DNA of 34,890 bases from Clostridiales bacterium DTU086 (GTDB lineage Bacteria; Bacillota; DTU086), in NCBI GenBank assembly GCA_001513335.1, contig LFTO01000105.1, forward strand, positions 1-34,890. Direction: 5' to 3'. A model generated the notes under the pieces. That model saw nothing but the letters and a program-made list of their open reading frames with translations, was not told where the DNA came from and made no database searches. Shown here in pieces: positions 9,485 through 17,426 of this stretch. The translations under genes were made by a program, and so were the position numbers. Position 1 is the first letter of the stretch. Each line of letters begins with the position of its first letter.

Positions 9485-9617
9485 CTCCAGCTAACCTCTT
9501 TCTCATTTCTTCCATTTCATCGAACTGGCAAATATCCATCCAACCATTCTCGCTGATAGAAAATACGCCTACCTTCTCTCTTGCTGATTGTGCATTCCCC
9601 ATCAATGAGAATGTCTT
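9477..9617 (-). pseudogene. C-terminal remnant of a sugar-phosphate nucleotidyltransferase-like gene
   Basis: Open frame KTFSLMGNAQSAREKVGVFSISENGWMDICQFDEMEEMRKRLAGDG* resembles the C-terminus of the intact paralog in this window (KTGVFPFHGKWFDVGQWEEYRQTL). It still overlaps the neuD start. Confidence 0.5.
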
Positions 9618-9718
9618 TTAATTCCATTAGCCTCTCCCTCAAACTTCCCATGCTGACAAGTAATTTAGACCCGCAAATTCAAACTTTCTAAAAACCCCGT
9701 TTTTTTGCAGAACTTATT

Positions 9719-9831
9719 TTATCCCGCTTTCCTCAAACACTTTACAATATACAGCACTTCCTCTACCTTTTTTTCAAATTCATCCAAATATTGGCCACTG
9801 GTTGCCACCCTGTATTGATTGCATGAGTCAC
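9719..9831 (-). pseudogene. legC: N-terminal, frameshifted remnant of a LegC-type (DegT/DnrJ/EryC1) aminotransferase
   Basis: Two frames: VTHAINTGW (9831-9805) then VATSGQYLDEFEKKVEEVLY... (9817-9719). Joined, NTGW-VATSGQYLDEFEKKVEE matches the 'TGWVSS.GKYVDEFEK' N-terminal region of LegC-like aminotransferases, directly after the legB-like gene. Confidence 0.6.
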
Positions 9832-9885
9832 TTATTTAAGCTCATTACCTCTCAAATTGGGAACGGATAACGGATTGTTTAATCT

Positions 9886-10878
9886 TTAAAGGTTATATAA
9901 ATCAACCTTGTATTTGTCCAAGTTATGCTTAATGAAATCTACAGTTTCCGCCAACCCCTGTTCAAGGGAATATTGGGGTTCCCAACTGGTCAGCCGCTTA
10001 ATCTTTTCATTAGAGCCCAAGAGACGGTTGACTTCGCTTTTTTCAGGTCTAATCCTCTGCTCATCACACACAATCTTTGCCTCAGGGTTAATCTGTCTAA
10101 TGAGTTCTTCCGCAAGGTGACCAATAGAAATTTCTTTTTGAGTCGCTATATTTATTTCCTCACCAATGGTCTTATCCGATTTAGCAATTTCAATGAATCC
10201 ACGGACAGTGTCTTTTACATAATTGAAATCCCTGGTAGGAGTTAAAGAACCAAGCTTTATTTCTTCTTTACCCGCCAGCAGCTGCATAATGATTGTCGGG
10301 ATAACCGCTCGGGCTGACTGCCGCGGGCCGTATGTATTAAAGGGCCTTACAATAGTTATCGGCATATCAAAACTTCTGTAGAAGGATTCTGCCAGCCTGT
10401 CTGCACCTATCTTGGTGGCTGAATAGGGTGATTGTCCCTGGAAAGGATGCTTTTCATCTATAGGTACATATTTGGCAGTACCGTACACCTCGGATGTCGA
10501 GGTGACCAATAAACGGCTTGTCCCTAAATCCCTAGCGGCCTGTAAAACATTTAACATACCTTTGATATTTGTATCAACATAACTGTCGGGAGAATGGTAA
10601 CTGAAGGGAATTGCGATAAGAGCGGCAAGGTGAAAAACCATATCTATACCTTTCATTGCCTCCCGAACCCCATTGGGATCACGGATGTCACCTGCAAACA
10701 CATCCATCTTATTCCGAATTTCCCGGGGAAACTCGTCCAGCCATCCCCACGAATTAAAGGAATTATAGTGAACAAAAGTGCGGACATTAAGACCGCTTTT
10801 TATCAGTTCTTCCGTTAGGTGAGAACCAATAAAACCACCCGCACCTGTCACAAGAATTTTTTTTCCCTGCAAATTCAT
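9886..10878 (-). CDS. legB: NAD-dependent 4,6-dehydratase (SDR), LegB-like
   Basis: KILVTGAGGFIGSHLTEELIKSG, TSTSEVYGTAKYVPIDEKHPFQGQSPYSATKIGADRLAESFYRSF and RPFNTYGPRQSARAVIPTII are typical of LegB. Start reset to MNLQGKKILVTG with a GGAGGA RBS. Confidence 0.92.
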   Translation of the reverse strand: MNLQGKKILVTGAGGFIGSHLTEELIKSGLNVRTFVHYNSFNSWGWLDEFPREIRNKMDVFAGDIRDPNGVREAMKGIDMVFHLAALIAIPFSYHSPDSYVDTNIKGMLNVLQAARDLGTSRLLVTSTSEVYGTAKYVPIDEKHPFQGQSPYSATKIGADRLAESFYRSFDMPITIVRPFNTYGPRQSARAVIPTIIMQLLAGKEEIKLGSLTPTRDFNYVKDTVRGFIEIAKSDKTIGEEINIATQKEISIGHLAEELIRQINPEAKIVCDEQRIRPEKSEVNRLLGSNEKIKRLTSWEPQYSLEQGLAETVDFIKHNLDKYKVDLYNL

Positions 10879-10913
10879 GATGAGTTCCTCCAGGATTGTT
10901 TGTTTTAATTTTT

Positions 10914-11990
10914 TCACATATTTATTAAAGAGGATAATTCAAAAACCTTTAATGTTTGGCGGTATTCTTCCCACTGCCCCACATCAAACCATTTTCCATG
11001 AAATGGAAAGACCCCTGTTTTGAAACCGTTTTTTTGGGCAAGAACGATTAATTCTGTCATGTGTAAAGGTTGATGTCTGGGAACAAGTGATAATAGTCTA
11101 GGTTCTAATACATAAACTCCGGTATTAACCAAATAATGAAGGTTGGGTTTTTCCTCTATGTTATGTAACTTTCCGTTGTCTGTTCGCAATACTCCATAAG
11201 GGATAGTAAACTCCTTGAGAGCACCGACAATAGTAAGATCATTTTCTCTATCTTTATGAAAAGATAGAACATCATCGTAATTGGCCTCAAGAATAATGTC
11301 ACAATTCGTTACAAAAAAGGTAGTTTGTATTTTGTTATCCAACAGGCTTAATGCTCCCGCAGTACCAAGGGGCTCTTTCTCTTGCACAAAATCAGTTTTA
11401 TAAGGACGCCCGTTATTTTCCGCAAAATAAGTTTTGATAATCTCTGCCTTGTATCCGAGGGACAGTATGAAATTGCTAAAGCCCTGCCTGTAAAACTTAT
11501 CCATAATAACCTCAACAATAGGCTTATCACCCAGGGGAATCATCGGTTTAGGAAGAATCTTCGTAAAAGGATCTAGTCGGGTCCCCATTCCCCCAGCCAT
11601 AATTACTACTGGTTCATCTTTTTTCGTGCATGGCCGGTCAAATACATCTAGCCACAAGACTAAGTCAACCAAAAAACCCTGCTCGTCTGTCAAAGGAATA
11701 TGCCGAATATTTTTTTTGAGCATAACATTTTTTATGTAAGATATTGGCGTACCAACTTTTAAAACCAAGGGAGCGGGATTCATAATTTGGGAAAGGACAA
11801 CTTCCAAACCGCCACCCCGCAGCAGTGTCCGCCGTATATCACCATCAGTGATAGTACCTAACAAGCGCCCTGCCTCATCAACTATCAAAAGCACCTGCAT
11901 AGCGGCAGCTTCCATACGAGGCAACGCAAAAGATAACTTTTCCTCCGGTGAAGCTATTATTTTTTTCAGTTCATTACGATGCCATTCCAT
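10914..11990 (-). CDS. CBS-domain plus sugar nucleotidyltransferase (PtmE/LegF-like)
   Basis: N-terminal CBS pair (LLIVDEAGRLLGTITDGDIRRTLLRG) and NTP-transferase (PVVIMAGGMGTRLDPFTKILPKPMIPLGDKPIVEVIMDKF), as in GDP-linked legionaminic acid clusters. Confidence 0.92.
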   Translation of the reverse strand: MEWHRNELKKIIASPEEKLSFALPRMEAAAMQVLLIVDEAGRLLGTITDGDIRRTLLRGGGLEVVLSQIMNPAPLVLKVGTPISYIKNVMLKKNIRHIPLTDEQGFLVDLVLWLDVFDRPCTKKDEPVVIMAGGMGTRLDPFTKILPKPMIPLGDKPIVEVIMDKFYRQGFSNFILSLGYKAEIIKTYFAENNGRPYKTDFVQEKEPLGTAGALSLLDNKIQTTFFVTNCDIILEANYDDVLSFHKDRENDLTIVGALKEFTIPYGVLRTDNGKLHNIEEKPNLHYLVNTGVYVLEPRLLSLVPRHQPLHMTELIVLAQKNGFKTGVFPFHGKWFDVGQWEEYRQTLKVFELSSLINM

Positions 11991-12017
11991 TTTATATCAC
12001 CTTACATATTTGGATTT

Positions 12018-13013
12018 TCAAACACTGCCGTCTTTTGCCCGGAGTGGCAACTCGCACTTTCTGCACATTTCTATATCGTAATATTTCCCCAAGCGATGTT
12101 TGCTTCGAATATAATCGTATTTTTCATTTGTCCAAATTTCTTTTAAACTGTTTTTGGTTAGGTGACCAACTATATATTCTTTTTTAGAGTCTACACAACA
12201 CACCGTCACTTCTCCATCCCAAGCGACAATCATTCTTTGCCATAACTGACTGCATGCAAAATCGAATATTCGGTTTGTAGCATTACCTTCCGGGGAACGG
12301 TAATCCACATAAGCCACGACATCAACTATATCTTTGAACAGATTTGTATATTCTTGAAGCGTATATTTTTTATTATCCTCCAAAACCATTGAAACTCTGG
12401 TCAAAGGATAGTCAACACCCAACCGTTGTTTAATTTCGGAAACCTTTTTTATGTTAGCTAATACTTCATCATACCGGGCACCAATCCTTATTTTTTCGTA
12501 TTCATCCTTGAAAGGAGAATCAAAGGAAAAAAAGATCTTGTCAAGTCCGGCCTCAATAAGTCTAATTATTACCTCCTCCGTCACCAGAACACCATTTGTA
12601 TTGAACATTACATCGATTATGCCTCTTTTTTTGGCATAGGAAACCATTTCGCACAATTGCGGGTGAACCAAAGGTTCTCCGAGCCAATTTAACTTAATGG
12701 AGTAAACGCCTATGTCTACGGCTTCGTCGATAATTTTTTTGTATAGACTAAAATCCATAACCCCTTGTAAAAAATTATTATCATCATTTTCTAACAAAAC
12801 CGTTCTTGGACACATAGGACATTTGAGATTACACCTGTTTGTTGGTTCGATATCCAGGTGCAATGGAGCCTCCTCCAAAATAAAGTTTTTTGGATTGCTA
12901 CTCCATTTTTTTCGGTAGTTATGATAATTAGCATCTCTTTTATTTTCCCATGCTTTTGCACTTTCGTTAATGATTTCATGATAAGTTGCATTGACAGGTA
13001 CTTTTAAACTCAC
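12018..13013 (-). CDS. radical SAM / SPASM-type protein
   Basis: LDIEPTNRCNLKCPMCPRT (CxxxCxxC) and a C-terminal Cys-rich tail 'GEVTVCCVDSKKEYIVGHL...MCRKCELPLR'. Confidence 0.9.
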   Translation of the reverse strand: MSLKVPVNATYHEIINESAKAWENKRDANYHNYRKKWSSNPKNFILEEAPLHLDIEPTNRCNLKCPMCPRTVLLENDDNNFLQGVMDFSLYKKIIDEAVDIGVYSIKLNWLGEPLVHPQLCEMVSYAKKRGIIDVMFNTNGVLVTEEVIIRLIEAGLDKIFFSFDSPFKDEYEKIRIGARYDEVLANIKKVSEIKQRLGVDYPLTRVSMVLEDNKKYTLQEYTNLFKDIVDVVAYVDYRSPEGNATNRIFDFACSQLWQRMIVAWDGEVTVCCVDSKKEYIVGHLTKNSLKEIWTNEKYDYIRSKHRLGKYYDIEMCRKCELPLRAKDGSV

Positions 13014-13068
13014 AAAAATTCTCCTCTCGTTCGGTATTTCTAAATTCCCCTAATAAGCCAGGTTGATT

Positions 13069-14955
13069 TCAAAATCGACTTTCTTTTGGTTCTCCAGAAT
13101 ATAAACCAGTTATTGTTCTGTTGATTATTTCAAACTCCCCGTACGTAAAGGATAAATCTTTATTACAAACATACAAAAACTTGCCAAAGGCATTGATAAC
13201 CTTCTCAGCTTTCGCCCGGGGTTCTTTTTCCTCACGAATATAAATGGCTTCCTTGCTCAATATGTCGGCGTACACCCTATTCATAGGTTTGATAAATACT
13301 TTAAAGTAACTGTTATCCTGCAGTTTTTCCGTTGTTGCATCAAGTTTGCTGTACATTCTTTCCAGCTGGCCAAAATTCCCGTTTACAGCCAGTGAACAGA
13401 TTTTCTTCAATAGCTCGTCAACATTGGACATTATCTTCTTGAGATCTGTGTATGCTGCATTCATTTTGTCAAGCTGGACAAATAAGTAATCAATATCATA
13501 GCTGTATTTATCCTTTGGCAGCCAATCAGAAACGGTTATTTCATCTTTTAGAAACCGAGTAATGACTTCGTCCAGGGAAATAAAGGAAGCACCCTTAATA
13601 TCGGCCCCTCCCTGGGTGGTATTGATGACTTTTATACCGGATAGCTTCTCTATATACAGTTCCATTTGCTGCCGTGTTCTGTTAAAGACTTCATTGGTGA
13701 GAACTTTTCCGCCATGGACATCCTTCACCCATAGTCCGTTTTGTTTTTCCTGTTCATTTACTTCACTACTGTAGTCCACCCCGGCAGAGTGACGCTTATT
13801 ATCCTTGTAAGCCAGGTTCTGCCCCACAAGGATAATGGGATTAAACCCCAACTGATACAACAACTGTAGAGTAACTCCAGTAATTGAAGGTGCATCATAA
13901 ACCCCTTGTATCGGCTCCCCGTTTCTGCTCTTTAAAAAGAAGGCAGAGACCGTATCCTGGCTGGTAAGCACGTGATATTTGGGCCCCGGATATTTTTCCA
14001 GTGTCTCATACCCCACGCTGCTGCCAAAAATCATGGGGATTCCCTTAATATCCCGTTCCACTACCTTGGCAAAAACCTTCTGGTTATTTTCAGTTGGGTC
14101 ATAGGTACAAGCCGCGTGAGGATAGATATTGTTTTCAACCAAAGTATTGATAGAACCACCGACACTGAATATATACGCCAAACCGTTATCTTTTATATAA
14201 CGAACCTTTTCAATCTCTTCATTTAGAGAGGGTCCAGGGGCTACCAGCAGGGCAGGCTGACCTGTAAAGGCTCCCTTTTTCTCCATTAAAATATTGGGAG
14301 TGTTGAGTACCTCTTTGAAGTTCTTTATACTGTTTAGGGTCCAGCGTTTCTGGAAAGCATAATTGGTACGCAAACTGTTTCTTTTGTCTTTAATTAATTT
14401 GTTGAATAATTCCTGAAACTGGTTGTATTGTTCAGGGAAAGCAGTTTTATGGCCGGGTAGAGGAATAATTATCAACTTTCTGTCCAAGCGATTAAAAAAG
14501 TTAATAAAAAAGTTTGTCGCCTGTTGTTCGGCATCTGCCAAAACTATACTTTTTACCCTGGACAGCGGCAGTTTTGACAATTCACCATGGGATATGTACT
14601 GGTTAAAAACTTCTGGCACCGGTTCGTAAATAAAGAAATCAACATTTGGGTGTCTTTTGGCAAAAGCAGCGATATGGTAGCCAAGTCCGGTTCCGTAAAA
14701 AATAACAGTGGAATTATCCTCGAAGTTTTTATACTCTTCAAGTATCATCTCGGCTTCCCGATGCGGATCATATTTACTGTGTAAATAAACGCGGCGCTCG
14801 GAGACATTGACCGCCAAAGTTTTGGTACCATTCCGGGAATTTTCCGCTTCTACCAGAGAAGGCTCTAGTTTTTTTTCCTGTTTGTATTCTTCCCACTGCT
14901 TCCATAAAGGGTAGAAATTATTTTTTAATGCATTAATATTGTCAATCATGGACAT
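13069..14955 (-). CDS. Maf/DUF115 (motility accessory factor) family, putative flagellin nonulosonate transferase
   Basis: FYGTGLGYHIAAFAKRHPNVDFFIYEPVPEVF, ALLVAPGPSLNEEIEKV, IFSVGGSINTLVENNIYPHAACTYDPT and SITGVTLQLLYQLGFNPIILVGQNLAY are Maf motifs. Confidence 0.92.
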   Translation of the reverse strand: MSMIDNINALKNNFYPLWKQWEEYKQEKKLEPSLVEAENSRNGTKTLAVNVSERRVYLHSKYDPHREAEMILEEYKNFEDNSTVIFYGTGLGYHIAAFAKRHPNVDFFIYEPVPEVFNQYISHGELSKLPLSRVKSIVLADAEQQATNFFINFFNRLDRKLIIIPLPGHKTAFPEQYNQFQELFNKLIKDKRNSLRTNYAFQKRWTLNSIKNFKEVLNTPNILMEKKGAFTGQPALLVAPGPSLNEEIEKVRYIKDNGLAYIFSVGGSINTLVENNIYPHAACTYDPTENNQKVFAKVVERDIKGIPMIFGSSVGYETLEKYPGPKYHVLTSQDTVSAFFLKSRNGEPIQGVYDAPSITGVTLQLLYQLGFNPIILVGQNLAYKDNKRHSAGVDYSSEVNEQEKQNGLWVKDVHGGKVLTNEVFNRTRQQMELYIEKLSGIKVINTTQGGADIKGASFISLDEVITRFLKDEITVSDWLPKDKYSYDIDYLFVQLDKMNAAYTDLKKIMSNVDELLKKICSLAVNGNFGQLERMYSKLDATTEKLQDNSYFKVFIKPMNRVYADILSKEAIYIREEKEPRAKAEKVINAFGKFLYVCNKDLSFTYGEFEIINRTITGLYSGEPKESRF

Positions 14956-14958
14956 TTG

Positions 14959-15567
14959 CTAAACCTCCCACGGAAGCATGTTATCCAGAGATTCTCTCAT
15001 GTTTTTAAAAAGGTCTATAACTTCATAGTTAAGGAGGTCACCCATAAGAACTGTATCCCTGTTTTTCATAGCCTGTCCCAGCTCTACCACAATTTCCTTT
15101 AAAGAATAAATATCCTTAAGGTATTCCTCCCAGTTGGGATAGTCACTGATATATGGGCTGCCAGCTATTTCCCTATCAATTAATGAAAAGGAATCTAAAA
15201 GCCATTCAATGCCTTCCAATAGTTTCCCAAGCTGCTGCCAGGAATCAGTGTCAGGCTCCCGGTAAAACTGAGGGGCAAGTTCGGCCAAGGCAGGTACGGC
15301 TCGACTCAAATAGTCCACAGCAGAGAGTATTACCTCATCAGCCAGCTCCTTTAACGTGCACCCCACAATTTTAATTTTTTCTATACCCTCAATGTTATCC
15401 TGCAAATACTCTTCCAATCCATCATAGCGTTTATCACCATCTACACTAAAGTGACTGTAATAAATCCCGGCCTGGCTGAACTTTTTATCTATAGTTTGGA
15501 TTATTTCAGGTACAGCTTCTGTTTTGTTGGGAAACTCCAAGGTTTCATTTAATATTTCAATTTGCAT
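14959..15567 (-). CDS. uncharacterised protein, first gene of the flagellin glycosylation operon
   Basis: 202 aa helical ORF with an RBS, immediately upstream of the Maf gene and downstream of a sigma28-like promoter; no recognised motif. Confidence 0.8.
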   Translation of the reverse strand: MQIEILNETLEFPNKTEAVPEIIQTIDKKFSQAGIYYSHFSVDGDKRYDGLEEYLQDNIEGIEKIKIVGCTLKELADEVILSAVDYLSRAVPALAELAPQFYREPDTDSWQQLGKLLEGIEWLLDSFSLIDREIAGSPYISDYPNWEEYLKDIYSLKEIVVELGQAMKNRDTVLMGDLLNYEVIDLFKNMRESLDNMLPWEV

Positions 15568-15626
15568 TCTAAAACCTCCAAGGATAAAGAAGAATTAATT
15601 TACCGCAACATTCCTTTATATTTTAA

Positions 15627-15653
15627 TTATCGACATAAAAGGGCATTACTTTA
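15627..15653 (-). promoter_or_regulatory. sigma28 (SigD)-like promoter for the glycosylation operon
   Basis: Minus strand TAAA-N15-GTCGATAA versus consensus TAAA-N15-GCCGATAA (one mismatch), about 60 nt upstream of the ATG at 15567. Confidence 0.65.
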
Positions 15654-15755
15654 TGGGGCAAAGGTTTTCTAAAAAGATTCAAATCAAAATAAAGCTGCTG
15701 CCGTTAACACAATGAGCTATTCAGCCACCCCCAGTTGATAATTCAACAGCCCATT

Positions 15756-15793
15756 AAAAAGTTGAAGCCGGAGAGGATTTACCTCTCCGGCTT
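15756..15793 (-). terminator. rho-independent terminator downstream of flagellin
   Basis: Minus strand AAGCCGGAGAGG-TAAAT-CCTCTCCGGCTT followed by CAACTTTTT, just after the flagellin stop. Confidence 0.85.
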
Positions 15794-15811
15794 GGTAAGT
15801 CTGGTATAGAG

Positions 15812-17140
15812 CTACTGTAGCAACTGCAGAACTAGCTGGGGCATCATGTTTGCCTGGGCAAGCATGGCAGTTGCAGCCTGGCTGATGATGTTGTTCTTGG
15901 TGAACTCCATCATTTCTTTGGCCATGTCAACGTCACGGATACGGGACTCGGCTGCTGTCAGGTTTTCAGCAGAGGTTCCCAGGTTGTTAATAGTGTGCTC
16001 CAGACGGTTCTGGTAGGCACCAAGCTTGGAACGCTCGGTAGATACAGCCTCAATTGCGTCGTTTATTGTTGTGATAGCGGCATTAGCAGTATCTTGTGAG
16101 GAAATATTGATGCCAACAACAGTTAATTCGACACCAGCAACAAGTGCATTTTCTGCACTCATTACAACTGTACCCTCACTGTTAACATATCCCTTCTCAG
16201 TATCGTCAAATGTAGCTACAACTTCTCCTTTAGAGTTTACAATGCCATCATCAGTTGTCTTATAGACTCCAGCATTTAAACCGTTATTAGAAACAGACAC
16301 AGTTTGTGGTTCATCAAAATTAATTGTCGCTGTAGTTTGACTAGTATCAATAACCACTTCCGTTCCAATTGTTAATTTTGAACCAAATTCGATTTTATCG
16401 GCCACACCGTCACCTGGTTTTGTCCCGGTAAAAGTAATCCCATCAGTACTGTTCGCAATCACATTGCCCGAAGAATCTTCCAATGTATAAGCTCCTTCAC
16501 TGCCACCAACAGTATAGGTCCCATTGACAATAGTTGCCTCTGCGGAGGTACCACCGGAACCAACTCCACTATTGTTCACTGCTGTATAAGTAGCACTAAT
16601 TTTTGCAGATTCAGTTTCATAGGTTATGTCTCCAACAACGTTTAACGTTAGAGAATCCATAGCACCGATTTCTAATGCAATATTCTGACTCTCATTTGCC
16701 CCAATATGAAAAATCCCTTTAAAAGACCCGTTGAGGAGTTTCTGGGTGTTAAATTCAGTATTTTCTGCAATACGAGTAAGTTCCTGGGCCAACTGGTCCA
16801 CTTCTTTTTGCAGCTCAGCGCGATCTTTTTCAGTGTTGGTGTCAGAGGCAGCCTGGACAGCCAGCTCGCGCATACGCTGTAAAATAGAGTGGGTTTCGTT
16901 CAGTGCCCCCTCAGCGGTTTGGATAAGGGAAATGCCGTCCTGAGCATTCTTGGTAGCCATTTCCAATCCGCGAATCTGACCACGCATTTTTTCACTGATG
17001 GCCAGACCGGCTGCGTCGTCACCTGCACGGTTAATCCTGTAACCAGACGACAGTTTTTCCAGGGACTTTTGTGTGAAGTTGTTTACCCCTGTTAGCTGCC
17101 TGTAGGTGTTTAAAGCGGCAATGTTGTGGTTAATTCTCAT
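15812..17140 (-). CDS. fliC: flagellin
   Basis: Canonical flagellin N-terminus (MRINHNIAALNTYRQL...LSSGYRINRAGDDAAGLAISEKMRGQIRGL) and C-terminus (LGAYQNRLEHTINNL...RDVDMAKEMMEFTKNNIISQAATAMLAQAN), with a variable Ser/Thr/Gly-rich centre. Confidence 0.97.
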   Translation of the reverse strand: MRINHNIAALNTYRQLTGVNNFTQKSLEKLSSGYRINRAGDDAAGLAISEKMRGQIRGLEMATKNAQDGISLIQTAEGALNETHSILQRMRELAVQAASDTNTEKDRAELQKEVDQLAQELTRIAENTEFNTQKLLNGSFKGIFHIGANESQNIALEIGAMDSLTLNVVGDITYETESAKISATYTAVNNSGVGSGGTSAEATIVNGTYTVGGSEGAYTLEDSSGNVIANSTDGITFTGTKPGDGVADKIEFGSKLTIGTEVVIDTSQTTATINFDEPQTVSVSNNGLNAGVYKTTDDGIVNSKGEVVATFDDTEKGYVNSEGTVVMSAENALVAGVELTVVGINISSQDTANAAITTINDAIEAVSTERSKLGAYQNRLEHTINNLGTSAENLTAAESRIRDVDMAKEMMEFTKNNIISQAATAMLAQANMMPQLVLQLLQ

Positions 17141-17218
17141 TATTTAATTCCTCCTTGAATTTTATTGGGCTTCCCTGCCCTTTAACTCCCCGCGGCCGCT
17201 TGGGAAGTTCTACAAGAA

Positions 17219-17246
17219 TTATCGGCTGGATGGGGCCGGGACTTTA
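17219..17246 (-). promoter_or_regulatory. sigma28 (SigD) promoter of flagellin
   Basis: Minus strand TAAA-N16-GCCGATAA, matching the sigma28 consensus core, about 80 nt upstream of the flagellin ATG. Confidence 0.88.
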
Positions 17247-17285
17247 GAGGTTGTTGGTTATTTATGGAGAATAATCAGCCAGCCT

Positions 17286-17311
17286 AAGATCCTTCGCTTC
17301 GTTCAGAATGA
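17286..17311 (+). repeat. isolated copy of the GATCCTTCGCTTCG(C/T)TCAGGATGAC-type dispersed repeat
   Basis: aagatccttcgcttcgttcagaatgac; near-identical to copies at 23612-23639 and 23865-23890. Confidence 0.8.
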
Positions 17312-17426
17312 CATTCTAGCTCAATAGAATACAAAACCGGAGGGGTAACGGTACCCTACCGGTTAAATTTGTCCATGCTCATTAATTAAATTAAGCTATA
17401 TTTTACTCTATCCCTGTCAAACCACC

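Noticed and set aside
9925-10245. Plus-strand ORFs opposite the legB-like gene
   Set aside because: Antisense shadow of a conserved SDR coding frame.
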